Assembly (NCBI RefSeq): GCF_017876545.1
Contig: NZ_JAGIOD010000002.1
Coordinates: 62,001 to 126,000 of the forward strand
Direction of reading: 5' to 3'
Length of the DNA: 64,000 nucleotides
From: Brachybacterium sacelli
GTDB taxonomy: Bacteria > Actinomycetota > Actinomycetes > Actinomycetales > Dermabacteraceae
Positions 9,278 through 17,277 of the stretch are shown one piece after another. The stretch's first letter is position 1. Each line of letters begins with the position of its first letter. The translations under genes were made by a program, and so were the position numbers. The notes beneath the pieces are model-generated. The model was not told the DNA's origin. It worked only from the letters and a program-made list of their open reading frames with translations, and searched no databases.

Positions 9278-9420
9278 CAACTTCTCCTGGACGTCGACGT
9301 CGTGTGTCGCACCCAGTTTGCCATGAGGCGCGCGTCACGGTGGGCCCTGCGAGCAGGGCGGACCGAGCGGTTCCGCGGGTGACGTCGCGGAGAGCCTGCG
9401 GTCCTGGCCTTCGACGCACA

Positions 9421-9451
9421 GGAGCCCGGCCGGCGGTGCCGACCGGGCTCC
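9421..9451 (-). terminator. GC-rich hairpin downstream of the NlpC/P60 gene
   Basis: Arms GGAGCCCGG (9421-9429) and CCGGGCTCC (9443-9451) are perfectly complementary with a 13-nt loop. It lies about 90 nt after the NlpC/P60 stop on the minus strand and lacks a T-tract, as is common for hairpin terminators in high-GC actinobacteria. Confidence 0.5.
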
Positions 9452-9539
9452 TTCACGGCGTCCTGCTCCTTCCCGTTGACGCTGTCGCGTCGAGCAGGTC
9501 GTCGTGGCTGGGGACGTCCTCTAGCCGATGATCCGGGGA

Positions 9540-10616
9540 TCAGCGGTAGGAGACGAAGACGTGCGGGGCGCCCCAGATCGAGCGCTCGACGACCTGCTGG
9601 CGGGAGCCGGAGGCGTCGATGATCTTCCCGCCTCCCACATAGATGCCCATGTGGCCGTAGTCGTTCCCGGTGAACGCCACGAGGTCCCCGGGCTGCGCCT
9701 GGGACTGGGGGATGATGTTCCCGCCGAAGACGTAACCCTTGGCGGTCTTGCGCGGCAGGTCGATGCCGGCCTGGTTGTACGCGTAGTGCACCAGACCTGA
9801 GCAGTCGAACCCGGTGGAGGGGGACTCCCCGCCCCACTGGTACCGCACCCCGATCTGCGAACGGGCCGCGTTGATGACGGCCTGCCCGTTGACCGAGGTG
9901 CCGCTGGAATCCCCGTTGCCGCCACCCTCGGAGATCCGGACGTCGCCGTAGACGGCGTTCCAGGTCTTCGACCCGACGACGGTGTCCACGCTGATGCCGG
10001 CGGCGGACTGCAGCGCGCGGACCGCCTGGGCGGTCCTGCTGCCGAAGATGCCGTCGACCGTGAGCGAGGCCCCGCTGTCGTTGAGCTGGGACTGGAGGGT
10101 CCGGACAGCGGCTCCGCGATCGCCCTGGCGCAGCGTGGACTGCGGGGACGAGGAGGAGCTGCCAGCGAGCGCGTTCCAGGTCTTGGGACCGACCACGCCG
10201 TCGACGGTGATGCCGGCCGAGGACTGGACGCTCTTCACGGCCTGCAGGGTCTTGGACCCGAACACGCCGTCGACCTTGAGGGAGGCGCCGTCGGCGGTGA
10301 GCTCGCGCTGGAGGTGCTTGACGGCGTCACCTCGAGCACCGAGGCGCAGCTTGACGCCGGCGAACTTGGACTGGGGGGCGGCAGGAGCGACCGACGGTGC
10401 CACGGCGGGAGCCGCGGAGCGGACGGCGCCGACGGCCGCCGGCGAGGGGCTCTGAGCCGTGGCGGACTGGGCGCCCGTGAGAGCGGCAGTGGCGGAGACG
10501 GCACCGATGGCGGCGACGCCTCCCACGCCTCGACCGACCGGGGCGGCGAGGCCCCGGTAGTCGATCACGGCACGGCCGGTCGCCCGGTGTGTGCCTCGAG
10601 TTGCTGTGCGGAACAT
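9540..10616 (-). CDS. Secreted NlpC/P60 peptidoglycan endopeptidase with two PG-binding domains
   Basis: A 358-residue exported wall hydrolase. An Arg-rich N-terminus is followed by an Ala-rich signal helix (GVGGVAAIGAVSATAALTGAQSATA, residues 30-55) and an Ala/Pro linker. Two peptidoglycan_binding_1 domains follow (about 85-145 and 155-215), each with the LR.G.RG.AV..LQ...L pattern and a VDGIFGS/KT repeat. The C-terminal NlpC/P60 domain has the catalytic Cys in FDCSGLVHYAY, the His in YGHMGIYVGGG and a following polar residue, so the enzyme should cleave stem peptides. Start ATG 10616 has no close ribosome-binding site; GGAG lies 16 nt upstream. It has an unusually long upstream region holding a hairpin, beyond which an IS110 element sits. 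Confidence 0.9.
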   Translation of the reverse strand: MFRTATRGTHRATGRAVIDYRGLAAPVGRGVGGVAAIGAVSATAALTGAQSATAQSPSPAAVGAVRSAAPAVAPSVAPAAPQSKFAGVKLRLGARGDAVKHLQRELTADGASLKVDGVFGSKTLQAVKSVQSSAGITVDGVVGPKTWNALAGSSSSSPQSTLRQGDRGAAVRTLQSQLNDSGASLTVDGIFGSRTAQAVRALQSAAGISVDTVVGSKTWNAVYGDVRISEGGGNGDSSGTSVNGQAVINAARSQIGVRYQWGGESPSTGFDCSGLVHYAYNQAGIDLPRKTAKGYVFGGNIIPQSQAQPGDLVAFTGNDYGHMGIYVGGGKIIDASGSRQQVVERSIWGAPHVFVSYR

Positions 10617-10966
10617 TGTCGGTGATCACTTTCTCCGTCGCCCCGCGGGCCCCGTACACGACGCGTGCGCGAGGCCTGCGCCCGTCACCCAGGGAAGTGG
10701 AGGAAGCAACCGGGCCGGTGACGGGAAGGCGGCGACACGGTCGGCGCCCCCGATCATGGGGCACCGCTGGTCACTGTATGTGCAGGTCGCTTCCAGCACC
10801 CAGGGAGCTTTACCGACCACATCCCATTGCTTTACCAAGGTTTTACTTGAATTCGGACAATTACCCCGTGTTGCGACGGGTGTTCAGATAATGGCTGTGC
10901 TAATTACGCCGTTGTCATTCAAGGATTCCGGCGGCGAGGGATCGGCGGTGAATCGTCTGTAAGTGT
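10617..10966 (-). promoter_or_regulatory. Upstream region of the NlpC/P60 gene
   Basis: No gene is seen in these 350 bases. The part from about 10805 to 10920 is clearly AT-richer than its surroundings, as expected of a promoter region reading leftward. On the minus strand a TACAGT -10-like hexamer lies at 10773-10778, predicting a transcript with about 150 nt of leader. I looked for a c-di-AMP (ydaO) riboswitch, common before actinobacterial wall hydrolases, and did not find its conserved elements. Confidence 0.4.
10681..10725 (-). repeat. Inverted repeat in the NlpC/P60 leader
   Basis: CCCGTCACC (10681-10689) pairs perfectly with GGTGACGGG (10717-10725), separated by 27 nt. In the predicted leader RNA this 9-bp stem would sit about 65 nt before the start codon. 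No T-tract follows, so it is not an obvious intrinsic terminator. Role unknown. Confidence 0.45.
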
Positions 10967-10979
10967 TCGTGGTGGCCGG

Positions 10980-11235
10980 CCCGGGGCTGGCTGGCAGAGT
11001 TGGTGCTGGTAGCCCGGCGCCCGTCGTGACTCCTGAATCGGCTGACCCCTACGGGGTGTCATTCCCGGGATCTGTCCGGCGGGGGCCGGGTGCCGGCGCC
11101 AGCCCTGGCCCACCACGATGGCTTGATCAGAAGCATGTCCACCGCCGGAATCACGATCCCGGCGGCGTGGCTCATTACAGGCCCGCCTCGTAGTGACTCT
11201 CATCCTGGGCCGACGCCGGCAACGACGTCCCGTCC
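10980..11235 (+). ncRNA. Candidate bridge RNA of the IS110 element
   Basis: IS110 elements encode a noncoding bridge RNA in the long end that pairs with both the donor ends and the target. This left-end stretch has strong secondary-structure potential (CCCC-tac-GGGG at 11046-11056 and CCGCCGG/CCGGCGG at 11142-11165). It contains CCACCACGA (11111-11119), complementary to the left end, and AGAAGCAT (11129-11136), identical to the right end, 9 nt apart as in a donor-binding loop. CCCGGGA (11064-11070) is complementary to the right flank plus the presumed core. Ends and strand are approximate; the RNA itself is inferred. Confidence 0.5.
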
Positions 11236-11259
11236 CAGCGATTCGAGAGGAACATCGTC

Positions 11260-12342
11260 ATGAACAGTCTGCCTGCCACCGTAGGGGACTTCTACCGATA
11301 TGTCGTCGGAGTCGACACCCACGCCGCAACCCACTCCTACGCGATCATCAAGGCCCCGAACGGCGGTCTCATCGATCAGAACGTCTTCCCGACCAGCCCT
11401 GCAGGGCTGCGACGCGCACGAGACTGGATCTCACGCCGAACCGAAGGCGACCTCGACGATGTGCTGATCGCCGCGGAAGGAACTGGCTCCTACGGGGCAG
11501 TTCTCAGCGACGTGCTGCAACAAGCGGGGTACCGAGTCGTCGAGGCACCGACCCCGCGTCGTGCACGAGCCCGAAGCAAGACTGACGCCCTCGACGCGAT
11601 GCTCGCCGCCCGATCGAGTCTCGTCATGCCGTTGACGAAGTTGCGAGATCGTCGCGCCGGTGAGCTGCAGTCGGCGCTTCAGGTGCTCACGGGTGCCCGC
11701 GACCAGCACAACGCCGACAGATTGCGGTGCATCAACGCGCTCACCGCCCTCGTTCGGACCCACGACCTCGGCATCGGCGCCCGCCGAGCCTTGACCGGAA
11801 CGCAGATCGCGACGATCGTGAGCTGGCGTCGCCGCGAGGAAACACTCGGCGCAGCAACCGCCCGCGCTGAAGCGACACGCCTCGCGAAGCGGATCACGAC
11901 GCTCGAGAACGACCTCGCCGAGAACCGTGAACAGATCACTCGCATCGTGGAGACCACGGCTCCCGAGTTGCTGGACTTGCCAGGAGTCGGCGCGGTTACC
12001 GCAGCCGTGATCTTGACGGTCTGGTCGCACCCCGGGCGAATACGCAACGAGGCCGCATTCGCCATGATCGGAGGAATCTGTCCGATCCCGGCTTCCTCGG
12101 GCAACACCACGAGGCATCGCCTCAACCGCGGTGGGGACCGACGGCTGAACCGCGCGCTGAACACCATCGTGCTCACCAGGATGCGCACCGACCCTGCCAC
12201 CCGCGCCTACATCGAACGGCGCCAAAGCGAGGGCAAGACATCCAGAGAGATCCGACGCTGCCTCAAGCGCTACATCAGCCGCCAGATCTTCCGATCGCTC
12301 GCAGTTGCCCACCCCGCCCCGGACGCCGCCGCCGCGGCTTGA
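11260..12342 (+). CDS. IS110-family DEDD transposase/recombinase
   Basis: A 360-residue IS110 recombinase. The N-terminal RuvC-like domain shows GVDTHAATHSYAI (first Asp), IAAEGTGSYG (Glu) and KTDALDAMLAAR (Asp-x-x-Asp). A helical middle part (about 130-230) precedes the transposase_20 domain with its helix-hairpin-helix LPGVGAVTAAVIL and the serine-containing segment PASSGNTTRHRLNRGGDRRLNRAL. Length and all motifs look intact, so the protein should be active. ATG 11260 is preceded by GAGAGGAAC about 10 nt upstream. The TGA stop overlaps a TTGACA at 12339-12344, and the gene ends about 15 bp before the predicted right end of the element. Confidence 0.95.
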   Translation: MNSLPATVGDFYRYVVGVDTHAATHSYAIIKAPNGGLIDQNVFPTSPAGLRRARDWISRRTEGDLDDVLIAAEGTGSYGAVLSDVLQQAGYRVVEAPTPRRARARSKTDALDAMLAARSSLVMPLTKLRDRRAGELQSALQVLTGARDQHNADRLRCINALTALVRTHDLGIGARRALTGTQIATIVSWRRREETLGAATARAEATRLAKRITTLENDLAENREQITRIVETTAPELLDLPGVGAVTAAVILTVWSHPGRIRNEAAFAMIGGICPIPASSGNTTRHRLNRGGDRRLNRALNTIVLTRMRTDPATRAYIERRQSEGKTSREIRRCLKRYISRQIFRSLAVAHPAPDAAAAA

Positions 12343-12401
12343 CACAACATAGAAGCATCCCGGGCGACGGTGGGTCCGTCGGCAGAAGTCCGGGAATGCG
12401 G

Positions 12402-12433
12402 CGACGGGCCGGAGCCGAAGCTCCGACCCGTCG
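12402..12433 (-). terminator. Hairpin after tRNA-Pro
   Basis: CGACGGG (12402-12408) pairs with CCCGTCG (12427-12433), and inside it GGAGC pairs with GCTCC around a GAAG-containing loop. It lies 24 nt past the 3' end of the tRNA on the minus strand, in the position expected of its terminator. No T-tract. Confidence 0.5.
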
Positions 12434-12457
12434 TCGGTGACACCCTCAAGGTGCCGG

Positions 12458-12534
<77 letters not shown>

Positions 12535-12570
12535 GTGATGCCCACCGAAGTGGTGCACCGAGGAGCAACT

Positions 12571-13530
12571 TTAGCAGGGGTTCGGAGTGCTCAGGACCCC
12601 CGGCCCGGACCTCGGGGCGCGCAAAGTGAGCAACGTCGCCTCGGGAGGGGTGAACAGGCGGTAGTCGGAGTACGGGCTCGCCCCCATGCCGGCACTGACG
12701 TGCAGGGGGACGCCGTGCCAGTCGGACAGCCCGCGCGCCTGCTTCCGGGGCAGGTCGCAGTTGGTCACCAGCGCGCCGATTCCCGGTACCCGGAGCTGTC
12801 CGCCATGGGTGTGGCCGGCGAGGAGCAGATCCGTCCCGTCGGCCACGAAGGCGTCCAGCACCCGCCGGTAGGGCGCGTGAGCGACCCCGAGCCGCAGGAC
12901 GTTGCCGTGCGGGGGAGCAGGTGGGGCGGGCTCGGCGACCGGGGGCATCTCGTCACGGTCCAGGTGCGGGTCGTCGACCCCCACCAGGCGCACCTCCAGC
13001 CCGTCCAGCTCGATGCTCGCCCGGGCATTGGTGAGGTCCTTCCAGCCGTGCGCCGACAGACGCCGTGCGAGCTCCGGCGTCGGCAGGGTGAGTTCCGTGC
13101 GCTCGGTGAGCCCCTCGGGGCGCGCGTCGGGCAGCAGGTAGCGGGCCGGGTTCTTCGGTGCCGGCTCGTACATGTCGTTCGACCCCATCACGAAGGCGCC
13201 CGGCCGACGCAGCAGGGGATCGAGGGCCTGGGCGAGCACCGGCACCGAGGCGGCCGAGGCGATGTTGTCCCCGGTGTCGATGACCAGGTGCGGGCGAAGG
13301 GCGGAGAGGTGCTCGAGGAAGGCCAGCTTGCGGTCCTGGTCCGGCATCAGGTGGATGTCGCTGAGGTGGAGCACGCGGACGGTGCGGGTGCCGGGCGGCA
13401 GGATGCGCAGCTCGAACTCGCGCAGCGTGTACCGGTGGATCTCGACGTGCCGGGACCAGAGATGAGCGGCCGCGCCGGCACCGAGGCCCGTCAGGCCCAC
13501 TGCCGCGGAGGCGGCGAGGAGCGGGCGCAT
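12571..13530 (-). CDS. Calcineurin-like metallophosphoesterase
   Basis: A 319-residue metallophosphoesterase, YkuE-like. An N-terminal hydrophobic helix (residues 3-25) probably anchors or exports it. Metal-binding motifs follow in order: LHLSDIHL (DxH), DTGDN (GD), GSND (a variant of GNHD), a His in GVAHAPY and GHTHGGQ. The substrate is unknown; relatives act on membrane lipids or nucleotides. It starts 1 bp after the end of the class A PBP gene and is probably cotranscribed with it. The neighbouring pair PBP/metallophosphoesterase next to a WhiB4-like gene matches the mycobacterial ponA2 region (Rv3682-Rv3683) as I recall it, which suggests an envelope role. Confidence 0.85.
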   Translation of the reverse strand: MRPLLAASAAVGLTGLGAGAAAHLWSRHVEIHRYTLREFELRILPPGTRTVRVLHLSDIHLMPDQDRKLAFLEHLSALRPHLVIDTGDNIASAASVPVLAQALDPLLRRPGAFVMGSNDMYEPAPKNPARYLLPDARPEGLTERTELTLPTPELARRLSAHGWKDLTNARASIELDGLEVRLVGVDDPHLDRDEMPPVAEPAPPAPPHGNVLRLGVAHAPYRRVLDAFVADGTDLLLAGHTHGGQLRVPGIGALVTNCDLPRKQARGLSDWHGVPLHVSAGMGASPYSDYRLFTPPEATLLTLRAPRSGPGVLSTPNPC

Positions 13531-13531
13531 C

Positions 13532-15934
13532 TCAGCCCTGTCCGTTGGACTGGCGGATGACCACGGTCTCGTCCTCGGGCAGCTTGGACCCCGGGCGGGG
13601 CTCGGTGCCGATCACGTACCACTTGCCGACCGAGCCCGAAGGCTCCTGCTTGACCTCGTGGGAGTATCCGGCCGCCTCGAGCGCGGCCTTGGCCTCCGAG
13701 AGCACCATCCCGGAGACGTCCGGCACCACGCCCTTCTGCACGGCCTGGTTCGCAGCGCTCTTGGTCTCGTCCTTGGGCTTGGCGGGGAACGGCTCGCTGG
13801 GCAGCCCTTCGTGTGCCTTGGCCATGTACTCCTGCCAGGTGGGCAGCGAGACCGTGTTGCCCCATACCTTGCCGCTGTGAAGCGCCTCCCCGTCGACGCT
13901 GAAGCCGCCGGGACGGACATTGCCGTTCGGGTGGCCGAACCACACGGCAGTGGACATCTGCCGGGTGAAGCCGACGTACCAGGTATGGAACTGCGACCCG
14001 GAGGTACCGGTCTTGCCACCCGCAGGGTGCCCCGGGATCACCTTGCCCTTGCCGGTGGCCTTGGGGTCCTCGAGATCCTGCTGGAGCGTCCAGGTGATCG
14101 CGTCGGCGACCTCCTTGTCGACCGCCTGGTGGCACTCGGCACCGGAGGTCTCCATCGCGTCGCCGTTGCGGTCGACGACCTCGGCGATGGCCTGCGGCTT
14201 GCAGTAGGTGCCGCCGGCGGCCCAGGTCGCATAGGAGTTCGCCATGTCGAGTGCGGAGATGCGCACCTCGCCCAGGACCACCACGGCGGGGGCCAGCTCG
14301 GAGCCGTAGACGTCGGAGATGTCGTTGTTCCAGGTCGCCGGATCGAAGGGGTTGTGGGTCGCAGGGACCACCCCGATATCGCGGGCGCCCTCGGCGATCT
14401 TGCACAGGTCGATCTGGCGGGCCATGTTGGCGTAGGCCGTGTTGATGGAGAACTTCGTCCCGTTCAGGACGGTCTCCATCGGCGAGATCGGCACGGAGAC
14501 CGCGTTGTCCGGGTTGTACCCGGGCTCCTCGTACCAGCGCCCGCGCGGGAGGCACTGGGCGGGGAAGGTCTTCATCGTCTCGCGACCGGTGCTGACCTTG
14601 TCGTAGATGCTGTGGCCGCTCTTGAGCCACTGCTGGAGCACGAAGGGTTTGAACGTGGAGCCGACGGGGAAGCCGCTGCTGCCGCCGAGGGTCCGCGGGA
14701 CGTTGTAGTTGATCGCCGTCTCGCCGGGCTCGACCTCCGCATGCGGGTTGAACTCTCGGTTCTGCGCCATGGTGAGGATGTTGCCGGAGCCCGGCTCGAC
14801 GGTCACGATCGAATGGCCGAAGCCGCTCTCGGAGTCTCCGGGCACCCTGCGCTGGAGGACCTCGTTGGCGGTCTTCTGCTTGGCCGGATCCAGCGTGGTC
14901 TTGATCGTGAGACCGCCGCCGTACAGGAGCTTGCGCCGCTCCTCGTAGGTCGGGGCGAACTCCGGATCGTTCAGCAGCGACCGTGTGACGTAGTCGCAGA
15001 AGAACCCGTTCGCGCCCGCGGACGTGCAGCCCGCTCGCACGTTCTGGATGTCGAGCATGTCCTCGACCGGCTGCGCCGTGTAGTTGTCGTACTCCGCCTG
15101 GCTGATGAAGTCCTGGCCCAACATGTCGCGCAGCACCTCGTTGCGGCGCTTCTGGCCCGCCTCCGGATGGGAGACTGGGTCGTACTGGTTCGGACCGTTG
15201 GTGATGCCGGCCAACAGGGCGGCCTCACCCGGGTTGAGCTCCTCGGCGTGCTTGGAGAAGTAGTGCCGGGCTCCGGTCTCGACGCCGTACTGCGAGGGAC
15301 CGAACTGGGCGACGTTGAGGTAGGCGTTGAGGATCTCGTCCTTGCTCCACTGCTTCTCGAGCGAGAGGGCCAGCTTCGCCTCGCGTGCCTTGCGGCCGTA
15401 CGTCTGCTCGGTCGCCTCGATCTGCTCCTCCTGGTCGTTGCGCTGGACCGCATCCATGAGCAGGGCGTTCTTCACGTACTGCTGGGTCAGCGTCGAGGCG
15501 CCCTGGGTGTCGCTGCCGGCCGCGTTGCTCGCGAAGGCGCGCACGAGCCCCCGGGGGTCGACGCCGCCGTGCTCGTAGAAGCGGCGGTCCTCGACGGCGA
15601 TCACGGCATGCTGCATGTGCGGCGAGATCTCCTCGAGCGGCACCATGATGCGGTTCTCGGTGTAGAACGTCGCCAGCAGCGACCCGTCGGCCGCCTCGAT
15701 GCGGCTCGCCTCGTTCAGGGGGTCGACCTCGAGCTCCGAGGGGTAGGACTCGAACAGCGCCACCCCGTCCTTGGCGACGGCCGAGGAGGCGGAGACCGCC
15801 GGCAGGAAGAACGCCGTCAGGAGGACCCCGGCCAGGGCGGAGACGGCGAGCATCCCCAGCATCAAGTACAGGGACTGCGCCAGGGCGAGGGGAAGGGAGC
15901 GTCCGGGAGCGGAGCTGGACGAAGTGCGGGCCAT
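13532..15934 (-). CDS. Class A penicillin-binding protein with C-terminal PASTA domain (PonA2-like)
   Basis: An 800-residue bifunctional peptidoglycan synthase. After a transmembrane segment (LYLMLGMLAVSALAGVLLTAFFL, about 20-45) the GT51 glycosyltransferase domain carries the catalytic Glu in AVEDRRFYEHGGVDPRG and the GASTLTQQYVKN motif. The transpeptidase domain has the nucleophile in GSTFKPF (SxxK), SIN in KFSINTAYANM (SxN) and KTGTSG (KTG box). The C-terminus is a PASTA domain (VVPDVSGMVLSEAKAALEAAGY) with an NGQG tail. ATG 15934 was chosen because TACTGT lies exactly 6 nt upstream, a leaderless arrangement, and because sequence further upstream does not resemble a PBP. It is divergent from the WhiB gene and is followed by the metallophosphoesterase gene. 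Confidence 0.95.
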   Translation of the reverse strand: MARTSSSSAPGRSLPLALAQSLYLMLGMLAVSALAGVLLTAFFLPAVSASSAVAKDGVALFESYPSELEVDPLNEASRIEAADGSLLATFYTENRIMVPLEEISPHMQHAVIAVEDRRFYEHGGVDPRGLVRAFASNAAGSDTQGASTLTQQYVKNALLMDAVQRNDQEEQIEATEQTYGRKAREAKLALSLEKQWSKDEILNAYLNVAQFGPSQYGVETGARHYFSKHAEELNPGEAALLAGITNGPNQYDPVSHPEAGQKRRNEVLRDMLGQDFISQAEYDNYTAQPVEDMLDIQNVRAGCTSAGANGFFCDYVTRSLLNDPEFAPTYEERRKLLYGGGLTIKTTLDPAKQKTANEVLQRRVPGDSESGFGHSIVTVEPGSGNILTMAQNREFNPHAEVEPGETAINYNVPRTLGGSSGFPVGSTFKPFVLQQWLKSGHSIYDKVSTGRETMKTFPAQCLPRGRWYEEPGYNPDNAVSVPISPMETVLNGTKFSINTAYANMARQIDLCKIAEGARDIGVVPATHNPFDPATWNNDISDVYGSELAPAVVVLGEVRISALDMANSYATWAAGGTYCKPQAIAEVVDRNGDAMETSGAECHQAVDKEVADAITWTLQQDLEDPKATGKGKVIPGHPAGGKTGTSGSQFHTWYVGFTRQMSTAVWFGHPNGNVRPGGFSVDGEALHSGKVWGNTVSLPTWQEYMAKAHEGLPSEPFPAKPKDETKSAANQAVQKGVVPDVSGMVLSEAKAALEAAGYSHEVKQEPSGSVGKWYVIGTEPRPGSKLPEDETVVIRQSNGQG

Positions 15935-15940
15935 GCTCCA

Positions 15941-15946
15941 ACAGTA
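15941..15946 (-). promoter_or_regulatory. -10 hexamer TACTGT for the PBP gene
   Basis: On the minus strand TACTGT is followed by 6 nt and then the ATG at 15934. This predicts a leaderless mRNA and decides the start codon. Confidence 0.55.
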
Positions 15947-16099
15947 CGGCGGAGGGGTGAGCGAGACCATGAGGCGGGTCCGTGGCCGGGGAATCTTCAC
16001 GAACCCGATGCACGGTTGTGACCGGCCGCGACGTGAGGCGACCAGGGGGAGCGCCGGCTCCGGGGCATTATCACGGGTTGGTCTCGGGCGCCGGAGAAT

Positions 16100-16129
16100 T
16101 TGGCACTGTGGCGAGGGTCTCCTTACAGT
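16100..16129 (+). promoter_or_regulatory. Promoter of the whiB gene
   Basis: TTGGCA (16100-16105) and TACAGT (16124-16129) are spaced by 18 bp, a good housekeeping-sigma match. The predicted start near 16136 gives a 5' leader of about 38 nt with a ribosome-binding site (AAAGAGG), in contrast to the leaderless genes around it. Confidence 0.6.
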
Positions 16130-16173
16130 GGTCGCAGAAATCGGGTCAACGAGGATCTGGAAAGAGGTTGCAT

Positions 16174-16476
16174 ATGACCATCGGGGGTACTCCCATCACC
16201 GCGGACTCGAGCTGGGCCACACGCGGTGCCTGCGTGACCATGGACCCGGACGGGTTCTTCGTCCAGGGGGCGGAGCAGCATGCCGTGAAGGCGGCCTGCG
16301 GGGCGTGTCCGGTGAGGACCGAATGCCTCGCCGACGCCTTGGACAACCGGGTCGATTTCGGGGTGTGGGGCGGGATGACCGAGCGGGAGCGTCGACGGCT
16401 GCTGCGACGGCACCCCGACGTCACGGACTGGTCCACGGTGCTGCGACGCGCCTCGCAGGAGGCGGTCGGCAGCTGA
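16174..16476 (+). CDS. WhiB-family Fe-S transcription factor, WhiB4/WblA-like
   Basis: A 100-residue WhiB protein. Four cysteines suited to bind a 4Fe-4S cluster are seen: one in GACVTMDPD and three in AACGACPVRTEC (C-x2-C-x5-C). The glycine turn GVWGG and a basic DNA-binding tail (MTERERRRLLRRHP) follow. The pattern DALDN.V.FGVWGGMTER and the tail DVTDWSTVL are closest in my memory to WhiB4/WblA, redox-responsive regulators. Start ATG 16174 has AAAGAGG 6 nt upstream. Divergence from a class A PBP gene reproduces the whiB4-ponA2 arrangement of mycobacteria, which supports this subgroup. Confidence 0.9.
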   Translation: MTIGGTPITADSSWATRGACVTMDPDGFFVQGAEQHAVKAACGACPVRTECLADALDNRVDFGVWGGMTERERRRLLRRHPDVTDWSTVLRRASQEAVGS

Positions 16477-16563
16477 CGCAGCTGACCAAGAGGTGGTCGA
16501 ACGGGCCCCGAGGTCGCTCGCGGACGGGACCCTCGGGACCGCTCAGGAGCAGGGTGGGGCCGG

Positions 16564-16569
16564 TAGGCT
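16564..16569 (+). promoter_or_regulatory. -10 hexamer TAGGCT, leaderless arrangement
   Basis: TAGGCT is followed by 6 nt and the ATG at 16576. It would drive the DUF4177-RidA-MBL gene run from a leaderless transcript. Confidence 0.55.
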
Positions 16570-16575
16570 CGCCCC

Positions 16576-16746
16576 ATGAGCACAGTCACCCGCTGGGAAT
16601 ACCTGACCGTCCCTCTGCTGATCCACGCGACCAAGCAGATCCTCGACAACTACGGCGAGGAGGGGTGGGAGCTGGTCCAGGTCGTGCCCGGACCGAATCC
16701 CGAGAACCTGGTCGCCTACCTCAAGCGCCCCAGCACCGAGGGCTGA
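16576..16746 (+). CDS. DUF4177 family small protein
   Basis: A 56-residue protein of the DUF4177 type: WEYLTVPLLIHATKQILDNYGEEGWELVQVVPGP followed by LVAYLKRP. The pattern of an amphipathic strand, the conserved NYG.EGWELV core and a closing basic strand is characteristic. Function is unknown. A leaderless promoter precedes it and the RidA gene begins 4 bp after its stop, so the two should be cotranscribed. The same small gene sits beside RidA and MBL hydrolase genes in many actinobacteria. Confidence 0.85.
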   Translation: MSTVTRWEYLTVPLLIHATKQILDNYGEEGWELVQVVPGPNPENLVAYLKRPSTEG

Positions 16747-16750
16747 GCGG

Positions 16751-17269
16751 ATGGTCACCACAGGGCAGGAGCCCGGGTCGCGGGTCCGCGCGCGACTGGC
16801 GGAGCTCGACCTGAGCCTGCCCGCCGTCGCCGCGCCGGTCGCCGCCTACGTGCCCGCCATCGCCTCCGGACCCCATGTCCACACCTCCGGGCAGCTGCCC
16901 TTCGTCGACGGCGCCCTGGCGACGACCGGGAAGGTCGGTGCCGAGGTCGGCCCCGAGCGAGCCGCCGAGCTCGCCGCGACCTGCTGCCTCAACGCCCTGG
17001 CAGCGATCGAGGACCTGGTCGGGGACCTCGACCGGGTGGTGCGCGTCGTCAAGCTCACCGGGTTCGTCGCCTCCGACCCCTCCTTCACCGCTCAGCCGGC
17101 CGTGATCAACGGGGCCAGCACGCTGCTCGGCGAGATCTTCGGGGACGCGGGGCGCCATGCGCGCAGCGCCGTCGGCGTCGCCGTGCTCCCGCTGGACGCA
17201 CCCGTCGAACTGGAGCTGGTGGTGGAGCTGGACGGCCCGGCCGTCCCCGCGCCCGCCCCGGCCGGCTGA
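16751..17269 (+). CDS. RidA/YjgF family protein
   Basis: A 172-residue RidA-family protein. Such proteins are trimeric deaminases of reactive enamine/imine intermediates made by PLP enzymes; some relatives have other roles. The fold region is GPHVHTSGQLPFVDGALATTGKVGAEV (substrate-pocket strand), then ATCCLNALAAIEDLVGDLDRVVRVVKLTGFVAS, and RHARSAVGVAVLPLDAPVELELVVEL with the conserved Arg that contacts the substrate carboxylate. The N-terminus is about 30 residues longer than canonical RidA and the Ala/Pro tail is short. It lies 4 bp after DUF4177 and 8 bp before the MBL hydrolase. Confidence 0.85.
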   Translation: MVTTGQEPGSRVRARLAELDLSLPAVAAPVAAYVPAIASGPHVHTSGQLPFVDGALATTGKVGAEVGPERAAELAATCCLNALAAIEDLVGDLDRVVRVVKLTGFVASDPSFTAQPAVINGASTLLGEIFGDAGRHARSAVGVAVLPLDAPVELELVVELDGPAVPAPAPAG

Positions 17270-17277
17270 GGGGCGCC

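Larger units (their letters stand above)
10967..12359 (+). mobile_element. IS110-family insertion sequence
   Basis: About 1.39 kb holding one DEDD transposase with about 290 bp of noncoding left end and only about 15 bp after the gene, the layout of the IS110 subgroup rather than IS1111. IS110 elements have no terminal inverted repeats, so the ends were inferred from guide-like matches: the left end TCGTGGTGG (10967-10975) is the reverse complement of a segment at 11111-11119, and the right end AGAAGCAT (12351-12358) recurs at 11129-11136. Both ends then carry the dinucleotide TC (10967-10968 and 12358-12359), a plausible core. The boundaries are inference and may be off by several bases. Confidence 0.65.

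Noticed and set aside
10617..10966. c-di-AMP (ydaO/yuaA) riboswitch before the NlpC/P60 gene
   Set aside because: Expected from the gene type, but the conserved core elements of the motif are not present in the minus-strand leader.
12339..12359. TTGACA at the IS110 right end as -35 of a circle-junction promoter
   Set aside because: If the element ends as inferred, the joined left end offers no TANNNT at 16-18 bp spacing, so the promoter is not supported.
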